NCBI GenBank assembly: GCA_025359065.1
Contig: JANYHM010000070.1
Location: forward strand, 1-55,333
DNA from: Synechococcales cyanobacterium GL140_1_metabinner_5_sub
GTDB lineage: Bacteria; Cyanobacteriota; Cyanobacteriia; Cyanobacteriales; Chamaesiphonaceae
Length of the DNA stretch: 55,333 nt
Reading direction: 5' to 3'
The notes beneath the pieces were generated by a model, which saw only the letters and a program-made list of their open reading frames with translations, did not search any database and was not told the DNA's origin. Below are positions 49,485-55,333 of the stretch, in pieces. The first letter of the stretch is position 1. Each line of letters opens with the position of its first letter. The position numbers and the translations under genes were made by a program.

Positions 49485-50879
49485 TTAATAACGAGCAACG
49501 CCATCTTCTCTGGCTGCTTTTTGTACCGCCGCCGTTACCGCCGTTGATACCCGAGGATCAAAGACCGATGGCACAATGTATTCGCGGTTTAAATCAGTCG
49601 GATTCACCAAAGAAGCGATTGCCTTTGCCGCTTCCAAATACATATTAGAAGTAAGCTGCTTAGCACGACAATCTAGCGCCCCACGGAATAAGCCAGGAAA
49701 AGCCAACACGTTATTAATTTGATTAGGATAATCACTACGTCCAGTAGCCATCACCGCCACAATGTCAGCAATTAACTCCGGCTGAATTTCTGGAATAGGG
49801 TTGGCCATCGCAAAGACGATCGGCTGCTCAGCCATGACCTGCACCATTTCTGGGGTAACTACACCCGGAGCGCTAAGTCCAATAAATACATCAGCACCCA
49901 CCATCGCATCGGCCAGACTACCGCCTTGATCTACTGCTAAAGCTAACTTCTCGGGAGTCAAATCGGTGCGGTCTTTGGCAATTATTCCCTTGGAATCACA
50001 CAGCACAATATGCTTTGCCCCAGCCAGCTTCAACAAATTAGCCACCGCAATACCCGCAGCGCCCGCACCGTTAAAGACAATTTTCACTTCAGCAATAGTT
50101 TTACCCACCACCTTGAGAGCATTCAACAAAGCCGCCAAAGTAACGATCGCTGTGCCATGCTGATCATCATGAAACACCGGAATATCTAGGGCTTCTTTTA
50201 GCCGCTTTTCGATTTCAAAGCAGCGGGGCGCAGCAATATCTTCGAGGTTTATGCCGCCAAACACCGGAGCGAGGTTAACAACAATATTGACAATTTCATC
50301 GGTATCTTGAGTAGTCAGACAAATCGGGAAAGCATCAATCCCGGCAAACTCTTTAAACAACATCGCCTTGCCTTCCATCACTGGCAGCGAAGCCTCAGCG
50401 CCCAAATTACCCAAACCCAGCACCGCACTGCCGTCAGTAACGATCGCCACCATGTTGCCCTTAACAGTCAGGTTATAAACCTCCGCCGGGTTAGCCGCGA
50501 TCGCCTGACAAACTCTGCCCACACCGGGCGTATAGGCCATCGCCAAATCTGACTGCCGATCGAGAGAAATTTTGCTTTCCATCCGAATCTTGCCGCCCCG
50601 GTGGAGCTGCATGGTGCGGTCGTATAAGCTCAGCACCTTTACTTCTGGAATACTTTTTACCGCTGTCCCAATCCGATCACCATGCTCAGTGCTACTAGCA
50701 TCAACCGTTACTTCGATCAACGAAATTGCTCGAGTTTGCTCAGTAATGTCGATCGCGCTGATGTTGCCGCCCACCGAAGCGATCGCCTGGGCAATACTGG
50801 CCAGCATCCCCGCCCGGTTAGGGGTTTCTAGACGCATGGTGATGCTAAAAGAAGGATTGGGAGTGAGTTTAGTAGTCAT
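49485..50879 (-). CDS. NAD(P)-dependent malic enzyme with N-terminal ACT domain
   Basis: Oxidative decarboxylation of malate to pyruvate. Residues 10-85 form an ACT regulatory domain ([21 protein letters not shown]). The catalytic part has [63 protein letters not shown] (metal-binding Asp pair) and the nucleotide-binding [15 protein letters not shown]. 464 residues, the small prokaryotic type. It supplies pyruvate from C4 acids; nearby pyruvate dehydrogenase E2 is on the other strand. An IS relic abuts the 3' end. Confidence 0.93.
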   Translation of the reverse strand: MTTKLTPNPSFSITMRLETPNRAGMLASIAQAIASVGGNISAIDITEQTRAISLIEVTVDASSTEHGDRIGTAVKSIPEVKVLSLYDRTMQLHRGGKIRMESKISLDRQSDLAMAYTPGVGRVCQAIAANPAEVYNLTVKGNMVAIVTDGSAVLGLGNLGAEASLPVMEGKAMLFKEFAGIDAFPICLTTQDTDEIVNIVVNLAPVFGGINLEDIAAPRCFEIEKRLKEALDIPVFHDDQHGTAIVTLAALLNALKVVGKTIAEVKIVFNGAGAAGIAVANLLKLAGAKHIVLCDSKGIIAKDRTDLTPEKLALAVDQGGSLADAMVGADVFIGLSAPGVVTPEMVQVMAEQPIVFAMANPIPEIQPELIADIVAVMATGRSDYPNQINNVLAFPGLFRGALDCRAKQLTSNMYLEAAKAIASLVNPTDLNREYIVPSVFDPRVSTAVTAAVQKAAREDGVARY

Positions 50880-50901
50880 ATCTTCTTAGCCGTAGTGATT
50901 T

Positions 50902-51318
50902 TTAGTGCGGGATGATTTTGATGGCGGGGTAAAAGCGCTGGCCGCTGGTGAATTCTAACAAAAACTGGGTAACTTCCTCAGGTTGAATGGCCTGAAGGTC
51001 GGTTAAGAGCGCAGCGGCAGCACTGCGGATATGTTCAATATCCACATTTTGAGGTTGGTCATCTGGTTGATAGGCTGGTTCATAGTCTCGCAGCCGAAAG
51101 CGACCTTCCCCGAGCATGATGGTGGCTCCGCGCCAGTTAGAGTTACCAAGGTGATGACAGGCCACGGCGATCTGTAGTAGTCCTTGATAGAACTTCTTTT
51201 CTGGGACAGATGCCGCTACCCAGAGAGCTTCTAGGGTATCGTGACAGTCGTAGAATTCTTGGGTGTTGAATTGTTCGATCGCCTGTGCTAACTCAGTCCC
51301 TGGCAATGGATCAGACAT
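50902..51318 (-). CDS. DUF309 family protein
   Basis: 138 residues. The DUF309 signature is in IEQFNTQEFYDCHDTLEALWV and KKFYQGLLQIAVACHHLGNSNWRGA, an all-helical bundle with conserved His/Glu/Asp. Function unknown; a metal-linked role is suggested by the conserved acidic and histidine residues, but not established. Its ATG begins at the base after the ftrC stop codon, so it is translationally coupled to ftrC; the link to the thioredoxin system is inference from that coupling. Confidence 0.85.
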   Translation of the reverse strand: MSDPLPGTELAQAIEQFNTQEFYDCHDTLEALWVAASVPEKKFYQGLLQIAVACHHLGNSNWRGATIMLGEGRFRLRDYEPAYQPDDQPQNVDIEHIRSAAAALLTDLQAIQPEEVTQFLLEFTSGQRFYPAIKIIPH

Positions 51319-51669
51319 TTAAACGGCGGCCTTGACTTCGGCAAGAGTAATTTCTTGCTGATCGCCTACAAAATCTTGCTCAGGAGTGAGAAAAAGCATA
51401 CAGTGACATTCTTTGCGCTCGCGCATTGGCACACAGGGACAGTTCCAATAAGCTGCTTTAACTTCGGCTTCTTTGTCTTCGTAGTGGCGGCAGGGGCAGA
51501 GGGGGGCACCGAGTTCTTCTTTGTTGCAGGCTAAGCCTTTGATGACTACGGCGGTGACGCTGAGGTCGGCACAGAAATAAGTGCTGGTGTTTTTAGCATA
51601 GGTTTCAGAAAAGTGCCGCATCGCCTCTAGCATTTTATCGCTGGGTTCTTTGGGGGGTACTAAAGACAT
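51319..51669 (-). CDS. ftrC: Ferredoxin-thioredoxin reductase, catalytic subunit
   Basis: Carries electrons from ferredoxin to thioredoxin in oxygenic phototrophs. The [4Fe-4S] and redox-disulfide cysteines are all visible in the CPC and CHC motifs: LCPCRHYEDKEAE, NCPCVPMRERKECHCMLF. From ATG 51669 (MSLVPPKEPS) it has 116 residues, the family size; ATG 51675 is two residues longer. The variable subunit (ftrV) is not in the window. It forms an operon with the downstream DUF309 gene. Confidence 0.96.
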   Translation of the reverse strand: MSLVPPKEPSDKMLEAMRHFSETYAKNTSTYFCADLSVTAVVIKGLACNKEELGAPLCPCRHYEDKEAEVKAAYWNCPCVPMRERKECHCMLFLTPEQDFVGDQQEITLAEVKAAV

Positions 51670-51865
51670 AACCATTCCTCTGTGTGAAGTGCCCAGTCAT
51701 TTTACCGCAAGCGTGGCGTGTTGGCACTTGTCTGGCAGGTCGGTTGCCTCAGACCAAACGTATCCGCAGGTTGCACCATAGGCGATCAAAGACGCTGAAT
51801 GCAGCGGTCAAGCAAGGTGATAGAATAACAAGTTGATTCATTCCTATTCCTGCATATCATTCCCT

Positions 51866-53143
51866 ATGGCAATTCGTGAAGTGTTCATGCCCGCCTTGAG
51901 TTCTACGATGACTGAAGGCAAAATCGTCTCTTGGACGAAGTCGCCCGGCGATCGAGTAGCAAAAGGTGACACCGTGCTCGTCGTCGAGTCCGACAAAGCG
52001 GATATGGACGTGGAATCCTTTGCAGAAGGCTTTTTGGCAATTCTGCTGTTCGAGGCTGGCTCTTCAGTACCTGTCGGACAAACGATCGCCCTAATTGCCG
52101 AAACCGAAGCTGAAATAGCCGAAGCCAAAAAGCTCGGCGCAACAGCGGCACCATCTGCAAGCACCGCAGCCCCCGCTGCTGCCAGTACAGCCATAGCCAC
52201 CCCAGTAGCAGCCGCCACAGCACCATCTCAAGCTAGTGGACGCTTGATTGCTTCGCCTCGTGCCAAGAAACTGGCCAAAGACATGGGCGTGAACTTAGAG
52301 CAACTAAAAGGAACCGGACCAAACGGTCGCGTAGTCGCTGCTGATGTGGCCAGCGCTGCCGGTAAACCATTGCCCGCCAATATGGTTAGTCCTTCGGCTC
52401 CTCAAGTCGTCACCGCTGGCACTGTCGCGCCCATCATTGTGACCACCGCCGCGCCACCTAGCGTGCCCATGGCTAAGTTAGTACCTTTCAATACTTTGCA
52501 AAACGCGGTCAATCGCAACATGGTGGCTAGCTTAGCTGTCCCCACCTTCCGCACTGGCTTCACTATCACCACCGATAAGCTCGATGGTCTATACAAGCAG
52601 CTCAAACCCAAGGGCGTAACCATGAGCGCGCTGTTGGCCAAAGCGGTATCCATGACTCTGAAAAATTACCCGGTAATCAACTCCAGCTTCACTGATGCCG
52701 GAATTCAGTATCACGGTGCAATAAACGTCTCGGTAGCGGTAGCAATGCCCGATGGTGGCCTGATCACCCCAGTCTTGGCCAACGCAGACCAAATGGATAT
52801 TTATTCCCTGTCACGGGCTTGGAAAGATTTGGTCGATCGAGCACGCGCCAAACAACTGCAACCGGCTGAATACAGCAGCGGCACCTTCACTATCTCGAAT
52901 TTGGGCATGTTTGGAGTCGATAAATTCGATGCCATCTTGCCACCGGGAACTGGAGCAATTCTGGCGATCGGTGCTTCTCGTCCCACTGTGGTGGCTACGG
53001 CTGATGGAGCGATCGCTGTCCGCCAACAAATGCAGGTCAATATGACTGCTGACCACCGGATTATTTACGGTGCTGATGCCGCAGCGTTTTTACAAGACTT
53101 GGCCAAGCTGATCGAAACTGATGTGAATAGTCTGACTATGTAG
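51866..53143 (+). CDS. pdhC: Dihydrolipoyl acetyltransferase (pyruvate dehydrogenase E2)
   Basis: E2 core of pyruvate dehydrogenase, about 425 residues from ATG 51866 (MAIREVFMPALSSTMTEGK). Order: one lipoyl domain (1-75) with the lipoylated lysine in VESDKADMDVESF; a long Ala/Thr/Pro hinge; peripheral-subunit-binding domain (IASPRAKKLAKDMGVNLEQL); second hinge; catalytic domain with the C-terminal MTADHRIIYGADAAAFL (active-site His). The frame extends to 51833. No E1 or E3 gene is adjacent, as usual in cyanobacteria. Confidence 0.95.
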   Translation: MAIREVFMPALSSTMTEGKIVSWTKSPGDRVAKGDTVLVVESDKADMDVESFAEGFLAILLFEAGSSVPVGQTIALIAETEAEIAEAKKLGATAAPSASTAAPAAASTAIATPVAAATAPSQASGRLIASPRAKKLAKDMGVNLEQLKGTGPNGRVVAADVASAAGKPLPANMVSPSAPQVVTAGTVAPIIVTTAAPPSVPMAKLVPFNTLQNAVNRNMVASLAVPTFRTGFTITTDKLDGLYKQLKPKGVTMSALLAKAVSMTLKNYPVINSSFTDAGIQYHGAINVSVAVAMPDGGLITPVLANADQMDIYSLSRAWKDLVDRARAKQLQPAEYSSGTFTISNLGMFGVDKFDAILPPGTGAILAIGASRPTVVATADGAIAVRQQMQVNMTADHRIIYGADAAAFLQDLAKLIETDVNSLTM

Positions 53144-53169
53144 ATATTTGCAAATTGTAAATATAGCTA

Positions 53170-53203
53170 AAAATGGCTTCTACTCTAGAGTAGAGGCCAT
53201 TTT
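53170..53203. terminator. Terminator after pyruvate dehydrogenase E2 gene
   Basis: A 34-base palindrome centred on CTCTAGAG, with one G-T wobble, starting in AAAATGGC and ending in GCCATTTT; 26 bp past the stop. Confidence 0.8.
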
Positions 53204-53298
53204 GTTAAATCTGATCGCCCCATCTCGGCTCCCTAGAAACAAGATAAATGATAGAATCTGGTCTGAAATCGTCAAAAACATTCTTTGGAATCTTCCTT

Positions 53299-53829
53299 AT
53301 GCGCGAAATTCTTATTTGTCTGGGTGTGACGATGGCCTGCACAGTTCTTGTACTGTTTGCTCAATTCACCAGCGCCCCAGAAGCTCTAGCTGACCAATCA
53401 TCCATCAGTCAACCATCGACTCAGATGATTGCCATGAACACTAGCAAGCCCGAAAAAGCAGCTCCTGCTACATCACCGACCACTTCAACCAGCAAAACTA
53501 TGTCTGAAATTACCACTCCTTCCGGACTCAAATACGTAGATGTCAAAGTCGGCGAAGGTGCCACTCCTGTAGCTGGCCAAAAAATTACTGTGAAATATTT
53601 AGGCACCCTAGAAAACGGCCAAAAATTTGACGGCGGCTCGATCGATTTTAACGTTGGTCAAGGTCAAGTAATCAAAGGCTGGGATGAAGGATTGCTTACT
53701 ATGAAAGTTGGCGGCAGCCGCAAGCTGATTATTCCTCCGGACTTAGCCTACGGATCTCGTAGCCCCGGCGCTGGCATTCCTCCCAACGCCACCTTGTTAT
53801 TTGATGTAGAGCTGTTAGCAATCAAATAA
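53299..53829 (+). CDS. FKBP-type peptidyl-prolyl isomerase, exported
   Basis: From ATG 53299 (MREILICLGVTMACTVLVLF) the first 32 residues form a signal peptide or membrane anchor ending EALADQ. After a Ser/Thr/Pro-rich linker, the FKBP domain covers the last 105 residues: GQKITVKYLGTLENGQKFD, GQVIKGWDEGLLTMKVGGSRKLIIP, DLAYGSRSPGAGIPPNATLLFDVEL, with the ligand-pocket residues in place. About 176 residues. Predicted to act in the periplasm or thylakoid lumen as a folding catalyst. Followed by a good terminator. Confidence 0.9.
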   Translation: MREILICLGVTMACTVLVLFAQFTSAPEALADQSSISQPSTQMIAMNTSKPEKAAPATSPTTSTSKTMSEITTPSGLKYVDVKVGEGATPVAGQKITVKYLGTLENGQKFDGGSIDFNVGQGQVIKGWDEGLLTMKVGGSRKLIIPPDLAYGSRSPGAGIPPNATLLFDVELLAIK

Positions 53830-53853
53830 TTTAACTCTAATAAATAGACAGAA

Positions 53854-53890
53854 CCCAAATCTATACAATAGATTTGGGGATTATTTTTTA
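53854..53890 (+). terminator. Rho-independent terminator after FKBP gene
   Basis: CCCAAATCTA pairs perfectly with TAGATTTGGG around a TACAA loop, followed by GATTATTTTTT. It lies 24 bp past the stop and just before thiE. Confidence 0.9.
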
Positions 53891-53898
53891 GGTGAGCC

Positions 53899-54957
53899 AT
53901 GACTAATCGCATTACTGACAGCACTAATAAACAAGTTCTCAGAATATTAGATGCCAACCTCGATCGAGCCAGAGAAGGATTACGCATCGTCGAAGAATGG
54001 TGTCGATTTGGTCTAAATAACGTTAGCTTGGCGCGAGAATGCAAAGATTTACGCCAGCAGCTAGCCGCTTTACATACCCCAGATCTAAGAGCAGCCCGTA
54101 ATACTGTGGCCGATGTAGGTACCCAGCTTACTCATATTCAAGAAGAACAGCGAGAAAACATCGATCAATTACTAGTTGCCAATCTCTGTCGCATTCAAGA
54201 AGCATTAAGGGTGTTAGAAGAATACGCCAAGCTATATAACCCAGCGATGAGTGCTAGCTGTAAACAAATGCGCTACCGAGTTTATAGCTTAGAATCGGCG
54301 CTGGATGAATCGAAAACTCCTGCTAAGATGGCGGATTTAATTAAGGCCAAAATATATTTGGTGACTATGCCAGTTCCAAATTTGCTGGGGACTGTAGAGA
54401 AGGCTTTACAGGGAGGTCTGACACTGGTGCAATATCGCAGCAAAGAAGCTGATGATGTTGACAGATTTCAAGAAGCCCAGGCTTTATGTGAGCTATGTCA
54501 TCACTATGGGGCTTTGTTTATATTGAACGATCGGGTGGATTTGGCGCTGGCTGTTGGTGCTGACGGGGTGCATTTGGGGCAAAATGATTTACCGATCGCT
54601 GTGGCGCGTCAGATTTTGGGGCGAAATAAAATTGTAGGTCGATCAACTACTAACCCGGCTGAAATGGCTAAGGCTTTGGCGGAAGGCGCTGATTATATAG
54701 GTGTCGGTCCGGTACATGAAACTCCCACTAAGGCTGGAAAAGCGGCTTCGGGTTTAGAATATGTGCGCTATGCGGTGCAGCACTCTACAGTGCCTTGGTT
54801 TGCGATCGGTGGTATCGACCATACCAATGTGGGCGATGTAGTAGCAGCCGGTGCAACCGGGGTTGCAGTGGTTCGATCAATTATGCAGGCCAGTGATCCA
54901 GGGGCGATCGTGCAAGAGCTGCTGGCAAAATTTCCCCCGGAGTCGCTACAATCTTAA
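53899..54957 (+). CDS. thiE: Thiamine-phosphate synthase with N-terminal ThiD2-like domain
   Basis: Joins HMP-diphosphate and thiazole phosphate. Residues 1-125 are the cyanobacterial N-terminal domain (ThiD2-like: RILDANLDRAREGLRIVEEW, RIQEALRVLEEYAKL). Residues 145-345 are the ThiE TIM barrel: QGGLTLVQYRSKEAD, FILNDRVDLALAVGADGVHLGQNDLP, VGRSTTNPAEM, GADYIGVGPVHETPTK and WFAIGGIDHTNVGDV. 352 residues, normal for the fused form. No thi-box riboswitch is apparent upstream; the FKBP terminator lies 10-45 bases ahead of the start. Confidence 0.94.
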   Translation: MTNRITDSTNKQVLRILDANLDRAREGLRIVEEWCRFGLNNVSLARECKDLRQQLAALHTPDLRAARNTVADVGTQLTHIQEEQRENIDQLLVANLCRIQEALRVLEEYAKLYNPAMSASCKQMRYRVYSLESALDESKTPAKMADLIKAKIYLVTMPVPNLLGTVEKALQGGLTLVQYRSKEADDVDRFQEAQALCELCHHYGALFILNDRVDLALAVGADGVHLGQNDLPIAVARQILGRNKIVGRSTTNPAEMAKALAEGADYIGVGPVHETPTKAGKAASGLEYVRYAVQHSTVPWFAIGGIDHTNVGDVVAAGATGVAVVRSIMQASDPGAIVQELLAKFPPESLQS

Positions 54958-54978
54958 AGCACTGCCTGCCTAAAATTT

Positions 54979-55227
54979 ATGTCATATAGCGATTTCACCG
55001 TGGAGGCTGCCAGACGGTTTAATGAGCAGGCAGGAGAAAAAGCACAGCCAATTTATGGCTGTGTTACCAGTGGTTTGCTATGGCGTTTCCTCAAACTAGA
55101 TGGAAATCAAATGACTGTAGATTTAAAAGATTATTCTTTAGATCCCCTCGGTGATCTGCTGGGTAAATTGGTGTGGATGTGTGGAGATTTCAATACTACC
55201 CCTGTTAAGGTGACACATGTACTATAA
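54979..55227 (+). pseudogene. Internally deleted relic of a common cyanobacterial 'SYSDFT' protein
   Basis: 82 residues. The beginning, MSYSDFTVEA, is the start of a family of roughly 200-residue cyanobacterial proteins (often annotated only as hypothetical), and the remainder, RRFNEQAGEKAQPIYGCVTS, GLLWRFLKLDGNQM and 'D-L-K-D-Y-S-L-D-P-L', matches their C-terminal third (nuclease-like, 'A-x-x-F-N-x-Q-x-G-E-K...I-Y-G-x-V-T-T-G-x-x-W-K-F-L-K-L'). The central part, with the presumed catalytic residues, is missing, and the frame is intact. It starts 21 bp after thiE. Family identity is from memory. Confidence 0.6.
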
Positions 55228-55269
55228 TCTACCCATGACTTGAAAAGCTTTGTCAGAGGGGAATTGAAC

Positions 55270-55333
55270 ATGATTAGCGCCATCTTTGAACGATTTGTTG
55301 AGAATACTGCTGTAACGGTTATGGTTAGAGCCA
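55270..55333 (+). CDS. IS4-type transposase, N-terminal fragment, cut by window edge
   Basis: ATG 55270 opens a frame, MISAIFERFVENTAVTVMVR, which runs off the window. Its 'F-x-x-F-V-E-x-x-x-V-T-V-M-V-R' beginning is that of a group of cyanobacterial IS4-family DDE transposases. A GAGGGG lies upstream. The element's left end probably lies in the 42 bp after the preceding relic gene; terminal repeats cannot be checked here. Confidence 0.7.
   Translation, partial: MISAIFERFVENTAVTVMVRA

Noticed and set aside
53899-54957. TPP riboswitch ahead of thiE
   Set aside because: The space between the FKBP stop and thiE is too short and is occupied by a terminator hairpin; no thi-box sequence seen.

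Overview
The window is a chromosomal segment of a cyanobacterium. Evidence: a complete set of tocopherol-pathway genes, an NrtABCD-type transporter whose ATPase NrtC carries a fused solute-binding domain, the catalytic subunit of ferredoxin-thioredoxin reductase, a PucC-like pigment-related carrier, PATAN-REC regulators, several cyanobacteria/plastid-restricted DUFs (DUF3110, DUF1816, DUF2301, DUF1400), lipid A genes, and very frequent CGATCG, the core of the cyanobacterial HIP1 repeat. The base composition is moderate. I cannot name the genus from sequence alone; a filamentous or Pseudanabaena-like lineage is only a guess.

Layout. 1-1.7 kb is accessory: the start of an IS630-type transposase runs off the left edge, next to a stand-alone NACHT NTPase. 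1.8-14.4 kb is housekeeping: PucC-like carrier; a compact peptidoglycan-recycling operon (VanX-like dipeptidase, DUF3110 protein, MurQ); mrnC-rlmB with an unusually long repetitive N-terminus on RlmB; a STAS protein with an apparently non-canonical AUC start; panB divergent from alr; lpxA; a pterin dehydratase; and initiator tRNA-Met. After cobD (14.6-15.5 kb) lies a small island, 15.6-17.5 kb, of tiny antitoxin-like genes and gene debris (a possible broken DUF6888-like gene, an orphan antitoxin with its own palindrome, a 5'-truncated Rpn/DUF4351 gene). 17.5-29.7 kb returns to core genes: ppa, panD, a secreted DUF1400 hydrolase, rpe, sixA, a DHH phosphoesterase, mnmG, then two tandem PATAN-REC response regulators, the second with an altered phosphorylation pocket.

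30.1-34.1 kb is a vitamin E locus: gamma-tocopherol methyltransferase and HPPD on the plus strand converge on tocopherol cyclase and homogentisate phytyltransferase on the minus strand. Only the MPBQ/MSBQ methyltransferase is missing from the committed pathway. lpxD, acs, a DsbD/TauE-like membrane protein fused to a ferric-reductase-like heme domain, a PfkB kinase, a DUF2301 membrane protein and a glutathionyl-hydroquinone reductase follow.

43.1-48.4 kb is an nrtABCD-type anion ABC transporter with no nitrate or nitrite reductase genes beside it; a predicted ligand residue in the NrtA-like protein is replaced. 48.5-55.3 kb holds PsiE, an internally deleted IS5-type transposase, malic enzyme, DUF309-ftrC, the E2 subunit of pyruvate dehydrogenase, a secreted FKBP isomerase, ThiD2-ThiE, an internally deleted relic of a common cyanobacterial protein, and the start of an IS4-type transposase at the right edge. 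I see no CRISPR array, prophage or clear multi-gene defence system. The candidates most worth following are the AUC start, the tocopherol cluster, the NrtA variant, the divergent receiver, the RlmB repeat tail and the decayed island.
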